Assembly: GCA_035771165.1 (NCBI GenBank)
Contig: JAWNZC010000001.1
Span: forward strand, 1,980,501 to 2,044,500
Direction of reading: 5' to 3'
Length of the DNA: 64,000 nucleotides
From: Paragorgia papillata
Taxonomy: Eukaryota; Cnidaria; Anthozoa; Scleralcyonacea; Coralliidae
A program made the position numbers and the translations under genes. Positions 44,545 to 57,068 of this stretch are shown here, in pieces. A model generated the notes under the pieces. That model was given only the letters and a program-made list of their open reading frames with translations. It searched no databases and was not told the origin of the DNA. Numbering within the stretch: the first letter of the stretch is position 1; each line of letters starts with the position of its first letter.

Positions 44545-46389
44545 GAACCTGTTGAGCCTCAAAATGTGTTAGTTTATTATTTGGAAAATCAGGAAACAAT
44601 AGCAAAAAGAAGAAAAACTGTTTTTATATGGCAATCAGACTGTGCAGAATCTCTTGTAATTTCAATAGGAAAATATGATATACTGTGCACAAATAATTCA
44701 CTGATTATAGATTTATATAGTTTCTGTGAGTACAGTAGACTCTTGTCAATAACAGTAACATGCAGGTATCAACCAGTGTAGAGTATACAGGTACTGTGGT
44801 TCTAGTATTGACTGTGACAAGTCATAGTCATTCAAAATATGGTCTGGAAACTCAGCTGAAGTCTTTCTTCTATCTTTTTGTTCGCCTTTATGCATTTTTG
44901 TGCACGGTGTACGATCACTGAACCCATTGTATTTTAGTATAATGAACAAATTATCCAATAGCAACGTTTCAGTGCAATTACTCAACCGTGCTATTTAAAT
45001 ATTAATAAACCTAAAACAAAGGATGTGCACGGTGTAAGGTACGGTTCAACATAAAATCACAGCTCATTATAGGCGCTTTGAAGTTTGCCATATCTCGTAA
45101 GACCATATCTCGATTGACTATGGACAAGTGTTTTCCTCTTAAGGAAATGAGGCCTGGCCTTAGTACAATCGCACAATCGTCGCATTTAATTCAGACGAAT
45201 TTAATTCCATCAATTAAATGCGACGGTTGGCGACGTCTAAAACAGTCTGGGGCGTAACATTTGTGACAGAAAGCTTTACAGGCTTTGTTTCATGCAGTAC
45301 GTTATAAGGTGAAGTAAAGCGTGTATTTTAGGGGGGGGGGGGGGTACATTTCCTAAGAGGTAGATATGTCCCCCATAGACAATTTTTTTAAATGGGGACA
45401 AACTTCATGTGACACCGGCCGACCAGACCCTAAACTCGCCGTTCGGCAGTGAACCTCTTAATCTGAGTATCAGGCATTATTCTGTAGCATGCTATCGGAT
45501 ATGAGATTTTGCGTAATCTGATTGGTTCCCTACTACCAGGCTATCAGCTCATATCCTGCTAAAGTAGAGGAAAAACAAGATGGCGGCATGGTTTTTTTTA
45601 AACTGCCGAAAAGAGTTGAAATTGACGGATTTTTATACAGAAAAACATCAACACCCTCAAACCAATGTATAAAAAAACCCAACAATGTGTAAAAATACAT
45701 TAACAAATACACAATTTAGCATGTTAAATGGTAAAATTCACCTAAAAATTACGTCTTTTTACTTCAAAAACCCGACTAAATTAACGGGTTGATATTAATT
45801 TGTTGCCAAACAAAGAAACTCGCGGTTAAAATCAAGCTTACAACACACATTTCGTAGGAGATCACCAGTAAAGAGACTTTTTTTATTTAGATAAGCATTT
45901 GGAGTAGTAAAAAGCATGTTCTTTTTCAAAAACAACCAACTAAGTAATTTAGTTTCACTGCGGAAGGTGTTTCAGTTTCATCTTTGCATGAAATCAAAAT
46001 CTTTTTCACGACAGCAACGCTAATATAAACAACTGACCCACCTTTTGACTTCATAAAGGTACCTTTTAATCTTTTTTGTTGATCTGCTTAACACATTTTT
46101 TGCCTCTCGAGCAACATTTATGCAATATTTCGAAGCTGTTTACCGAACAGCTCAGCGAGAAACTGTATGTGAATGCATCATTACGCATGGCGGAAGTATT
46201 AGTTGCCTATGCCGGAAGTTTGTTGTTTCAAACATTTCGCTGTAATTTTGTCTCGTGTACAGTGCTTGGCTATATAATAAAACAGTTATACCATTCGCTC
46301 TCGTTGTATACGAACTAATAGCCAACTCGGCGAAGCGCCTCGTTGGCTATGAGCTCATATACAACTCGAGCTCATGGTATAACTGTTAA
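44545..46389. other. BRE1 intron stretch with scattered repeats
   Basis: A G run at 45331-45343. A hairpin pairs CTAATAGCCAACTCGGCGAA with its partial inverse CGCCTCGTTGGCTATGAGC (46314-46350), and outer arms AACAGTTATACCAT and ATGGTATAACTGTT at 46281-46388 enclose it. No gene was recognised. 45470-46050 is unassigned. Confidence 0.5.
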
Positions 46390-46760
46390 TTATTCTCGTC
46401 TTCCGCTGAAAAGCAAGTGGGGGCGAGGCAGGCGAGCGGGCGAGAATACGAGAAATAAAGCCTGATACAATTCTTTACCTGGCCGCTTTCCGCCTCCAAG
46501 TGAATTTTCTAAATTTCCTATCGACGAAGCTTTAATCGCACAATCCAGCCGTACCAAGTTTGAAATTTGCTGTTTCCTTAGATATTCAAGCGGACTCACG
46601 ACTACAATCCAGAATTGTTTCAGAGTAATTCTTTCACGAGCACGTCTCTTATAAACTCTCTTCGCTCTCTCTTCGTAGACGCTTGGGAGAAGTTGGTATA
46701 TTAAACTCTTGCCATAACCAGTACAGAGTACAGCTAGCACATCCTCATTAAACAGAACCG
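46390..46760 (-). pseudogene. RecQ-helicase-like exon fragment 2
   Basis: The minus strand reads DVLAVLCTGYGKSLIYQLLP, a RecQ motif I, then QFWIVVVSPLEYLRKQQISN (motif Ia) and LVRLDCAIKA. It ends in GGKRP at a donor-like AG|GTAAAG. The sequence differs from the fragment at 11283-11474, so it is a separate copy. Because it is antisense in the BRE1 intron without other exons, I read it as a fragment of a repeat-borne helicase. Confidence 0.6.
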
Positions 46761-47026
46761 TTCTTTCTTTAGATATTTTACTTTCAACTTCCGTCTAAAC
46801 ATCGTCTGTGATATCGTTGAATCGCTAGATTCGTCAGACGCTCTGTTAATTATGCAAATCATATTAATTCATAACTAAATGTACACAAACCAATCAGAAT
46901 AAAACTTTTCGTTTTTTTTTGTCGTATGGGCCAATCAGACGAAAAAGCCAAAATCCGGCTTTTTATATGCGGCCGAGTTGTCGGCCGAACTTGATGAAAT
47001 TAAATTTACTAAATTCTAAACACAGC

Positions 47027-47655
47027 ACACACACGCAAAGCAAGAACAAGTGAACTGTCCATATATAGCCGAAAACAAAATCAAGACAAAGAAAAAATCA
47101 ATAGTTGAGATTCATCCTCCATAGTTGATTGGGTTTGTTTTATGTCAACTCGTCACTTCCTCAGTCGTCAAGTACACTTTCCACGACTGATTCGAACTTT
47201 AAAATCCATTTTAAAGGTCAACTGGGTACACACATCTGCCAAAAAAACCCAACCCGACTTCTTTTGGGGGTAGTAAACGGTCAACAAACAACAGATTTTA
47301 GTCATTTAACATAGAAGTTTACGATACTAGATCGCACCTTGTTCTTCGTCTAATTTTCCCGCCATATTTGATTTCAAGTCAGCAAATGCTTGATATCCTA
47401 CAATATCCCTAGTATCCTCTTCAATGGATCCATTATTTTCCTTTATCTTCACTAATTTTATCGTATGAACCCACATGTACCACAACGCTCCTTCGCTCCT
47501 TATTCATCTCGCGCCAGCCTCGCTTGGTCACAGGCTTGGTCTCGCGTGTATTGATGACGTTTACACGCAAGATATTCGTTCTACGCATGCGTAGCTAATC
47601 CAGGTCAACCTGGATTAGATCCAGTCGACAGCCGCAATATCCGATCGTGCTTAAT
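47027..47655. repeat. Uninterrupted copy of the 38381-41062 host repeat
   Basis: Inverse of the other copy from CAAGAACAAGTGAACTGTCC to CCGATCGTGC. It has no insert at either of the two positions occupied in that copy, so it provides the two empty sites. Confidence 0.85.
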
Positions 47656-47724
47656 GTTCCAAGACTACACCACTAAATATATCCACCTGTATGAATGCAC
47701 TGTTTGTTGTCCGTTTTGTTCTAG

Positions 47725-47952
47725 TTTGCCGAACTTCGTGACAAGTATGCCAAATCTCAAGAGGAACTTTCCGAGAAGAACACTAGTCTTCAAGAGGCTG
47801 AGTATGATCTTCAAAAACGCAACCACCGAGTAGAACGACTTCTGAAACGACTTACTGAAGTCGAAAAACAATGCAAGGCTATTCCTGTTGCTACAGCTGG
47901 TGCAGTGGTAGAAAAACCTGTTAAAGGAGAACAGCCACAGAGTACTGGCGAG
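47725..47952 (+). CDS. BRE1: BRE1 exon 6
   Basis: The acceptor is TGTTCTAG and the donor is GGCGAG|GTAAAT. The 76 codons encode FAELRDKYAKSQEELSEKNT through RVERLLKRLTEVEKQCKAIP, a coiled coil like the RNF20/40 segment that begins F-x-x-L-x-x-K, then a flexible end VEKPVKGEQPQSTGE. Confidence 0.88.
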
Positions 47953-48132
47953 GTAAATGTTAATCATTTTGATTTTGTTTAGGACTGTAGGTCAAGCTGT
48001 TTATTACTAGTAGTGCATGACTGCATGGATGACGGAGAGTCCGGAGGGATTTGGATTTGTCGGTTTCAATAGCCTACGTAGCGACCCAGAAAGACTATTG
48101 AAAAAAGCAGGGATTATAGTTGCAGTTTCTTG

Positions 48133-48139
48133 TACATCA

Positions 48140-48218
<79 letters not shown>
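48133..48218. repeat. (CTTT)n microsatellite
   Basis: About 21 pure CTTT units. Confidence 0.97.
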
Positions 48219-48499
48219 TTTATAATCCATTTAATTAAACAGTTCAGCTTAATTAACAATATATAAAAAAACAGATATATAGGGCCCTAGTGGGTAGCCT
48301 ATATCTGTTATCCACACAAACCGAAGAAAACTATTTACAAATCATATGATATTTACATAGTTAAAATTATAATAATTTTTTTTTTGTTATTGTCATAAAA
48401 TAAGATAAAATAGAAAAAAGTTTAAGAAACAGATGCGGCGACAGTTGTCTTAAACAAGTTCTTGATCCTTATCGATCCGAACAAGACAGATCTTTGCAT

Positions 48500-49552
<1,053 letters not shown>

Positions 49553-49626
49553 TTATCAACAATACTGCTTGCAATCTTTTAAGATTGTGATCTTTTATCA
49601 ATGGTTGTGATTCTTAATCTCTTCAG

Positions 49627-49752
49627 GTTAGCAACGTACAGTTTGATTACGAAGAACAGAAACTCCTTGCAGAACAGCGACTAACGGAGTTAGAAAAACA
49701 AACAGAAAATTACAAAGCATCTTTGGAAGAGATTGAAAAACTTAAAATGGAA
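49627..49752 (+). CDS. BRE1: BRE1 exon 7
   Basis: The acceptor is AATCTCTTCAG and the donor is ATGGAA|GTAAGT. The 42 codons read VSNVQFDYEEQKLLAEQRLT then ELEKQTENYKASLEEIEKLK, comparable with the RNF20/40 coil containing NRLCELEKL. The phases are 0/0. Confidence 0.88.
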
Positions 49753-49767
49753 GTAAGTTTATTCTTC

Positions 49768-50757
49768 AGGCGGATTTCCAGTCCTCGCACGAAGCAACCC
49801 ACAGCTCGCTCCGAGTACTCGCGCGGTTTCCAATGTATTTCCACCAAACGCAGCTCCTTGCGATAACTCGCGGGATTTCAAGACTGATGAAGCGATAGCC
49901 GAGTTTTTTTAACAAACTTCGAGGTGTTTGAATATCCTGATGAAGCACTCTTCTGAGTGTTTGATATAGCACCTCAAGCAAATCGGTATTTTAAGAGAAA
50001 ATCGAGGTGAAAGTTCGATTAATTTATGCAATTTCTTTGATAAGATTGACACCTTATAATCCGAGGGTTTGCCAAAACTGTCAATCCGAATCCGATCCGA
50101 TCCGAAGCCAAAAAATCGTATTCCGATCCGATCCGATCCGAAAACAGCTGCTCAAATCCGATCCGATCCGGTCCGAAAAAATTAAAACACCGGATATATG
50201 TTGCAGTAGTTGCGCAAACTTTCCGAAAAGAAAACCAATGAACAAATAAATTTAAGAAAACTACTATACAATAATAATCTTATGTAATAATAGCCTTCAT
50301 ATGTTGTGCAACGTGCATACAACTGGTGAATTTGTTAATTTTGTGACAAAAACAATGACAAAAATGAATCTGATGCGGGTAAAAAAGTGCAAAATCCGAT
50401 TCGATCTGATCTCAGAAAAAAAGAACAAAATCCGATCCGATCCGAGAAACAAAGAACAAAATCCGATTCGATCCGAACGGTAAAAATTTAGTCCGAATCC
50501 GATCGGATTCGGATTCGGATCGGATTCGCACACCTCTAATCGACACGGTAATGATTTGCTTTGTGCGGTTTTCCTAACGAGTTTGAAATGTTGACATAAT
50601 TCGTTTTGATTGGTTTATTTACCGCGAGTACTTGCCACGAGTAAAAAATAGTTCAAAATTTCCAACTATCTGCCACGAGGGCTAAAATACTCGCAGCCAG
50701 CTTGCGAGTGCACACAGCGAGCTGCGAGTTGCTTCATGCGAGGACTGGAAATTCGCC
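49768..50757. mobile_element. TIR element, starting 16 bp after the exon 7 donor
   Basis: GGCGGATTTCCAGTCCTCGC and the inverse GCGAGGACTGGAAATTCGCC are the ends, and GAAGCAACCCACAGCTCGCT pairs further in. About 990 bp, including a nested ATCCGA-rich segment. No target duplication was recognised. Confidence 0.75.
50075..50540. repeat. GATCCGAATCC-rich segment with inverted ends
   Basis: AATCCGAATCCGATCCGATC repeats at the left and GGATTCGGATTCGGATCGG at the right are inverse, with GATCCGATCC arrays between. This looks like a TIR element whose tips have expanded into a tandem of TCCGA. It may include CACACCTCTAATCG at the right tip. Confidence 0.65.
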
Positions 50758-51211
50758 TTAACGCTCTTCGATTTCGATAGGAAATCTTACAATTTTTCGC
50801 AAATCGAACTCGTTGTGAAAAGAATAGCTATATCCATTCTCCTTTGTTTGGCAATAACTACGCTTTCGCTGCAGAATTTAGGACATGCAGAAACTGACAA
50901 ATGACGTTGATCTTGGTGTGAGCGTCTGAGCCTTTCTAAGCTTCTAAGCCAATCAGCTGGTCCTGATTCAGGACGAACTCTACGTCATCATTACGGAATG
51001 TTTTTACCCTCAAAACGCAGATGTCTCTTTCGGGAGGCCCCGATGTCAGGCGGCTGTATTCGCTGGTTCTTTACATTTTCAACTGAAAATGTATAATAAA
51101 ACAACCTATAACAACACAGACTTCGACCTTGATGATTCTTGATATAAAAAAAGTCTCATACTCGCATCCAATAATTGTTTATTATTATTCTGTTCTTCTC
51201 GTTACTTATAG

Positions 51212-51304
51212 GCTCTGCAAATCCCTGAGTCAGCAGTTCTTCAATCTGTTCCGTACCTGACATTACAATCACAATACTCTGTTCTTTTCAGTGAACTGAA
51301 CCAG
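51212..51304 (+). CDS. BRE1: BRE1 exon 8
   Basis: The acceptor is TTACTTATAG and the donor is AACCAG|GTATGA. It encodes ALQIPESAVLQSVPYLTLQS then QYSVLFSELNQ. QYSVLFxExNQ matches the conserved QFSVLYNESLQ region of RNF20/40. Confidence 0.9.
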
Positions 51305-51409
51305 GTATGATATCAATAGCACAGAGATCGTATATATATATATATATATAGTAACTCACGACTTGTCGAGCAGTCGAGAATGACGTTGGATGTCTATAAG
51401 TATTACATC

Positions 51410-51746
51410 ATTTATTATATGCATGACAAAATTACTACATTCTGATTGGTTGAGAGGAGTACAATTATTTTATTAATTGTACTGCAGTACAATTAATAAA
51501 AATAGAGAAGGCCCTGGGAACGATGTTGACTGAATAAAATTCAAAATGGCGGCCAATTCTGCAATGGAAAGTTTTCGCAACGACTTGTGGTACACTATGA
51601 ACTAAAAATTCCGTGTAAATATTTTGAAATGAGTACAGAGAACACCCAGAGTGAAAATGTTTCTTGTCAAGTAATGAAACAAGATGTTTTTAAAGGCGCG
51701 AGTGAGTACGAAGCGTACGTGTCGTAATTTTGTCATGCATATAATC
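51410..51746. mobile_element. TIR MITE, intact (empty-site) copy
   Basis: TTATATGCATGACAAAATTA and the inverse TAATTTTGTCATGCATATAA are tips. It is the uninterrupted counterpart of 1684-2600 and carries the single CTGCAGTA target. Adjacent sequence TTCTGATTGGTTGAGAGGAG matches as well. Confidence 0.88.
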
Positions 51747-51749
51747 CCC

Positions 51750-52860
51750 GAGCCCGGGCGGAGGGCCAAAGGCCCGGAGCCCGGTGAGGGTGCTAATCTC
51801 GACGTGCGTGGAGTCCACTTTACACGCGAGATGAAAAGCTGAAAGCAATTCTGAAACCTGTTTGTATATATGTTATTAAATCCACAACTTGCGCAGTTCG
51901 AATAGCAGGGTACTGGTAACTAACCTGTTAAATTATTCAAATTATTTAAATTTACGTCAGCAAATTGTAATTTATGATTACGAAATAGTTTTTCAACGAT
52001 CATGACGAAAGAAATCTTTGCCAGAAAAAATGGTTTCAGCTAAAATGTACATTAATATTACTATGGAAAAAGACCAAAGAAAGAAGGCTATAAGAAGAGA
52101 TGTGGCAGCGAGAAAAAGACAACAATAAATACGACTTAAAACCACTGAAAAAAAGCCTAAAAATTAATACGATAAAGACCGAAAACGATGCCGACCGAAA
52201 TGTAGAAGGATGTGTCCTGAAAATGTTCAAAGCCGGTAAAGAATTTTGCTCTGGTGTATTCTACATAACTCGAGAGGGAACGGTGAAGAAATTTTGAAAC
52301 AAACGGCTTTTTAGATCATGAAGATAACTGAATGATGCCTTGTCATATTTATGTGTCAACAACGAAAAAAGTAAGAAACCGCGAACGAGAAAAACAATCC
52401 GAAAAGAGTAGACTGAATTGGCAGTGTATGTGGTGACAAAAGCAGAAGAAAGTTTAACGGTAGGAGATTCGTATTTACCTGTTTAGCTGAGTTAAAACGG
52501 AAGAAATCTTGAAAGTGAAAATTAATATAAATATTAAATATCTTGTCTAGAGTTGTCTTTGAACGCTAGGACGTTGGCCTTGTGTCTTTTCTTGGCCACT
52601 GTTTATATATATTTTTGAATGAAAATTTGTCATTTGGTTCATTTCGTTGTTGTTGTTTCTTTAATATTGACTTTGCATGTTCTTTTGGTGTGTCAATACA
52701 TGACTACAGGTGAACCTTGCTAACTAATTTTCCGGGGTGTTTTCTGATCTGTGTGTCATTAATACAACAAAAAACAGAAATTAGGGGGGGGGGGAGTGGG
52801 GTTTAAAATGCATATAAAGCGGGCGAGGGGTTCTTGCGTTCATGTATTTCTAGTAAATGA
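51750..52860. other. BRE1 intron sequence without recognised genes
   Basis: Contains a G run at 52786-52795 and a short AGAAAAAGACAACAATAAAT tract. ORFs on both strands here look incidental. Confidence 0.6.
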
Positions 52861-52863
52861 GTA

Positions 52864-53000
52864 ATCAAATGATTTTGTTCGTACAATTAAGGATTTACAC
52901 TACTCGTGAGTCGTGATATTTGAAAATGATACCAAATTGGCAAAATTTCCAAATATCACTTGTAGAGTAAATCCTTAATTGTACTCGCTATCATATGATT
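52864..53000. repeat. Palindromic MITE, copy 2
   Basis: GTACAATTAAGGATTTACAC and the inverse GTAAATCCTTAATTGTAC are the arms. Same family as 1536-1685. Confidence 0.88.
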
Positions 53001-53096
53001 ACATATACTAACAAGCGTTTTAGAAAAGGTGTCATAAAACTGTTTTTTGTTCAAGCAGAGTTTTGACTGTCTTCAATTCTTGAGTAAAACCTTTAA

Positions 53097-53597
53097 AGTG
53101 CCAATGCAGCGAAATTTCCCCCCAGTTTTTTATGATTGCATTTGAAAGAACACTTAAAATGACAACGTAACATCTTTCGTAGGATTTCGTTTCCTTGCTT
53201 CATTCTTGAGATATTCAGGTTTGTTTGATTATGCAAATGTCATACTTGACATCACACTGCATAATGACTTTTTAGAAAAGTATGATTTTCTTTGAGAGTG
53301 CTTATCGAAAGTACTTAATAAAAATTTGCACTTGCATGTATGTAGCCATGACTGGTCACTAAACGTGTGTAGCTGGGTGTAAAATATTTGGATTATCCTA
53401 AAATTGATGCTATTTCAAAAAGTCATTATGCAGTGTGATGTCATAAGTATGACATTTGCGCATATCAAACAAACCTGAATATCTCAAGAATGAAGCAAGG
53501 AAACGAAATTCTACGAAAGATGTTACGTTGTCATTTTAAGTGTTCTTTCAAATGCAATCATAAAAAAACTGGGGTGAAATTTCGCTGCATTGGCACT
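53097..53597. mobile_element. TTAA fold-back element, third family
   Basis: AGTGCCAATGCAGCGAAATT and AATTTCGCTGCATTGGCACT are the tips, flanked by TTAA (53093-53096 and 53598-53601). The arms (about 200 bp each) contain TTCATTCTTGAGATATTCAG and TTTGTTTGATTATGCAAAT, which resemble the 43768 arms. It is non-coding. Confidence 0.88.
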
Positions 53598-53689
53598 TTA
53601 AAGAAACGTTCTTGTAATACAATTCTTCAGTTCTTTCACAAGATGTACTTCACTCCTATAAGACTTTTTATTCCATTTTGTTTTCACGA

Positions 53690-54480
53690 AAGGAATGTCT
53701 AGACTTCCACGCAAAACCCACGATAGGTGCGTGTCTAAAGAACTAGACCCATAATTATACATTTTCTCTCTTACCTTTATGCTCTCTGCAGTCTCCTGCT
53801 TATATATCACTGGACTACGCGGGTCCCCGATACTTTTGTATCGCATAAAATGTCCCCAATTCAACGCCGCCATCTTGTTAGGTCTTCCGACGGCTAAAAG
53901 TACACCGAGGTGTTGGCGACTCACGCCGATAACGCTTTTGAAGCAAAAAAGGATTTAGGGGGAAATGTTTAAACAGAAATTTAATTATTTTCTAAAGTAA
54001 GAACTTCAGAAACGTTGAAATACATGTATGTTAATTCTGGTGTGACGCAAATCTTCCGTGGAAAATTCCAAGCCTTTTTCTTTACTGTTTTGTTATCGAA
54101 TAAGGCAAGCACAAAACTGACATTTAAAGCAGCTTTCGGAACACTTAGAAAGTCAAGAAACATACAAACACCACGTAATACCATTCAGAATTATCTTTTA
54201 AACAGAAACGTGAAAATGTGTTCAAATGTCGTAGCACCTTTTGCTCACCGACAAGCATTTTTCGCTTTCAAAAGGTTTGTCAACTCTCAGCTCGTTTTCG
54301 TTTGTTTTTTTGTAAAAGTTGGTCCCATGCCCTTTTTAATCTTGTAAGACACGGCTGACTAAAAGCAGGCTTGTGATTGGTTAATTTCGAGCTTCAGACC
54401 TAACAAGATGGCGAGTAATTGGGCGATTTTCCAGAGGGGCACCCGCAGTCCAGTTACACATTTACGTCGGTGGTGAAGTC
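53690..54480. mobile_element. Inverted element with a first-exon-like ORF in each arm
   Basis: Minus arm: ATG at 53861-53863 gives MAALNWGHFMRYKSIGDPRS then PVIYKQETAESIK and a donor AAAG|GTAAGAG (about 53776). Plus arm: ACCTAACAAGATGGCGAG at about 54399 gives MASNWAIFQRGTRSPVTH and then a stop. Shared core M-A-x-NW-x-x-F, then R-SPV, with ACCTAACAAGATGGCG upstream of each. This resembles two diverged copies of one promoter plus first exon, arranged head-away in inverted arms. Confidence 0.5.
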
Positions 54481-54654
54481 AGGCAACAGAAAACACAATG
54501 ACAGTTAAATGTAAAAACAGACACGCCCAGGCGTGCTTGTATCTACTGCTAACTAGTCAACAGAAGCCAGTAGCTGGCAAACAACGATGGCTAAATCATT
54601 TTACCCCGAGCGCGAAGATAAATTGAACATGCTTCGAAGGCAATCAAAACAGTA

Positions 54655-55240
54655 ATTTACATAACCCCGTAAACAAACGGATTTGCTTTAATTTGTCCTC
54701 AAGGTTAACATTTTGTGTAAATCTACACACCTTGTAAATATGATGTCTCTTGTCTCATGTTTTTATATTCCTCATTGAGTCGATTTAAAGCGATTTGACG
54801 CGAGTTCTTCGTGTCTACCGAAAGAAGGAGAGGAACGTAGCTTATACGAAAGACTCGCAACAGTTGCTACTCAAATCAGTAGAGCGAGACATAGACGATG
54901 TTTTCATCGCTTCCGAAGAGACAGTTTCGTTAACCGCATATCAATTTCAAAGCAATCACGACGTGTATTCTTATGTACCACGTGATAGCTTGTTTACGAG
55001 TTAACAATTGCATGTTTATCACGTGGTACATGAGCATACACCACGTGATTGCTTTAATATTGATCCGCGGTTAATAAAACTGACATGGAAAAAATCATCC
55101 ATGTCTCGCTCTACTGATTTGAGTAGTAATCGTTTAAATCGACACAATGGGGAATAAAACACGAGACAAGCTATTATATTTACAAGATATTGATATTTAA
55201 GACAAATTAACGCAAATCCGTTTGTTTGTTTATGTAAAGT
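54655..55240. repeat. Fold-back repeat with ORF-like arms
   Basis: GTAAACAAACGGATTTGC and GCAAATCCGTTTGTTTG are inverted tips. Inner arms CTCAAATCAGTAGAGCGAGA and CTCGCTCTACTGATTTGAG also pair. Around the centre, CACGTGGTACATGAGC faces TATGTACCACGTGATAG. Confidence 0.8.
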
Positions 55241-55380
55241 CTTTTTCAAATTATTTCCGTTGAAATATTATACCATAATGATTCCGAATTATTATTGTGA
55301 GACAGTGAACTTGGGTGGAGAATAATGATATTAGGTGTTGCTCCGAGTGACATACCGGACAAGTAGAGAAAACTCTACTT

Positions 55381-55451
55381 GGCCTGGCTGGGATTCAAAT
55401 CCGCGACCTTCGGTTTACTAGTCCGACGCTCTACCAACTGAGCTACAGGTC
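55381..55451 (-). tRNA. tRNA-like (pseudo-tRNA) of a repeat, AGT in anticodon position
   Basis: The minus strand reads GACCTGTAGCTCAGTTGG, GAGCGTCGGACTAGTAAACC, GAAGGTCGCGGATTTGAATC, with A-box (TAGCTCAGTTGG) and B-box (GATTTGAATCC) words and a recognisable cloverleaf. The anticodon loop would be CTAGTAA with an A-A mismatch closing it, and the acceptor ends pair poorly, so it is probably not a functional tRNA but a SINE/transposon-borne descendant. Confidence 0.55.
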
Positions 55452-55461
55452 AAGTTGGGAG

Positions 55462-56027
55462 TAGTCTCCTTCGCAGACCTTCTTATGGCTCACGTTTATT
55501 CCCCAACCAAGTTGGGGAGTGTTTATAGCGAGCCATAAGAACGTTAGCCTGCGTCGCAGCCGGACGTGTTTTGAAATTGAAACCCGATATAGTCCGTCTG
55601 TGGACCAGCGACCAAATTCGTGTTCTGGACGCCTGCACGTTTGGATTAGCAATGCTCTTCGTTTTCTTCAGCTTCTGAATACAAATACGACAGATGAAAC
55701 AACTCGTACGCCTTAAATTAAACGCGAGACTTTTCAGCTTCAAATGACATCAAATTGTCAACGTCCAGCTCCCATTAAAAATCTCTCGTGAATCTTTTTT
55801 AATCCTTTTAAAATATACATTACATGTCGCTTGACCAATCACGTAGCGCCGTATAACAACAACTGACGACAAGCGCCAATTACAAGCGATTATAAAAAAC
55901 CTTGCAAACTCGCAGGGAGTCAGAACACGAATTTGGTCGCTGGTCCGCAGACGGACTATATCGGGTTTCAATTTCAAAACATGTCCGGCTGCGACGCAGG
56001 CTATAAGAGCGTCTGCGAAGGAGACTA
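55462..56027. mobile_element. Mutator-like MITE, 9-bp TSD AGTTGGGAG
   Basis: TAGTCTCCTTCGCAGACC and the inverse GTCTGCGAAGGAGACTA are the tips. AGTTGGGAG flanks both sides (55453-55461 and 56028-56036). Inside the TIR, GGACGTGTTTTGAAATTGAA and the inverse TTCAATTTCAAAACATGTCC extend the arms beyond 80 bp. A 9-bp duplication with long TIR is the Mutator pattern. It splits the tRNA-like element. Confidence 0.85.
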
Positions 56028-56179
56028 AGTTGGGAGCTGAAGGTCGGATGATAGTACTTATAGGCTATTTGATATTTCGAAACAGACTAGTTTCTTCAAT
56101 ATCTAGACAACAGTCTTCATACGTGTACGGAGTAACACCTTATTGTTTTTCGCCACCTGAGTTCACTGTCCCACAATTG

Positions 56180-56935
56180 TCATTCGAAATACTTTAGTAC
56201 TTTAATAATAATTTACCATACAAATACAAAAAGAATAATAAGCTAAATATGCAAGTATGGAAGGATAGCAATAGGGGGAAACTAAATTCCCATTTTACAA
56301 CTGCTCTCCCATAAAAATAAATAATATATGATAATAAAACGATACCCAAGATAACATCATGCAAAGTAAAATAAAAATAAAAAACCAACAAAAAAAACCC
56401 AAAAAAACCCCCAACTAAATTACTAAATTAAGTTTCCAAGTAAGCTTTAAGAGCTTTTTTAAATGTAACTATACTAGAGGAATTCACAACATAAGAAGGA
56501 AGAGAATTCCAATCAATAACATAACGATTAAAAAAAGAAAATTTGAAATGATTAGTGTGAAATATCTTAGTTTGTAACTGTGATTAGCCCTGATTAAATC
56601 TAGATAATTGTTTGGATCAATGTCACAATATCCAAAAATGATTTTATACAAGGTAACCAGGCTTAAATATTTCCTCCGTACTTCTAAACTTAACCAACCA
56701 AGTTTCTTCAACCTATCAACATAGGGTAACGACGAGCCACAAGTAAGTCGGGAAGCTCTCCTTTGCACCAATTCCAAAGCATGTATGTGTGTTTTATGAT
56801 GTGGGTTACAAACTGGACAACCATATTCCAGAACAGGAAGGACTAAGGCTTGAAAGGCAACCTCGATACCCTTCTTATTCTTAGTTCCAAATGTTCTCCT
56901 AATCAGCCCCAGAACTCCCCAGAAATCGTCATATA
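56180..56935 (-). mobile_element. LINE 3' fragment, minus strand
   Basis: On the minus strand, ALVLPVLEYGCPVCNPHHKT then ELVQRRASRLTCGSSLPYVD and RLKKLGWLSLEVRRKYLSLV are typical of the post-RT region of CR1/jockey-like LINEs (LExVQRRATRL). Frame-broken. The 3' end is at the left. Confidence 0.75.
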
Positions 56936-56993
56936 TGAAGACTGTTGTCTAGATATTGGAGAAACCAGTCTGTTTCAAAATATCAAATAGCCT

Positions 56994-57068
56994 GACCTGT
57001 AGCTCAGTTGGTAGAGCATGCATCGGACTAGTAAACCGAAGGTCGCGGGTTCAAATCCCAGCCGGGCC
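56994..57068 (+). tRNA. tRNA-like (pseudo-tRNA), second copy
   Basis: GACCTGTAGCTCAGTTGGTA, GCATCGGACTAGTAAACCGA and GGGTTCAAATCCC carry A and B boxes like the other copy. There is a 4-base insertion (TGCA) between D and anticodon arms, and the acceptor stem is poor. It is likely part of a repeat family rather than a tRNA gene. Confidence 0.55.

Larger units (their letters stand above)
55288..56182. mobile_element. TIR element bearing a tRNA-like sequence
   Basis: ATTGTGAGACAGTGAACTTG and the inverse CAGGTGGCGAAAAACAATA belong to a long imperfect TIR (also GGTGTTGCTCCG / CGGAGTAACACC). A tRNA-like block (55381-55451, minus) lies inside. The Mutator-like element at 55462-56027 is inserted next to it. 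Related sequence, with the tRNA-like block, recurs at 56935-57135. Confidence 0.6.

Noticed and set aside
55381..57068. Functional tRNA-Thr(AGT) genes
   Set aside because: Acceptor stems pair poorly, one has an inserted TGCA and the anticodon stem has an A-A mismatch; both lie in a repeat family.
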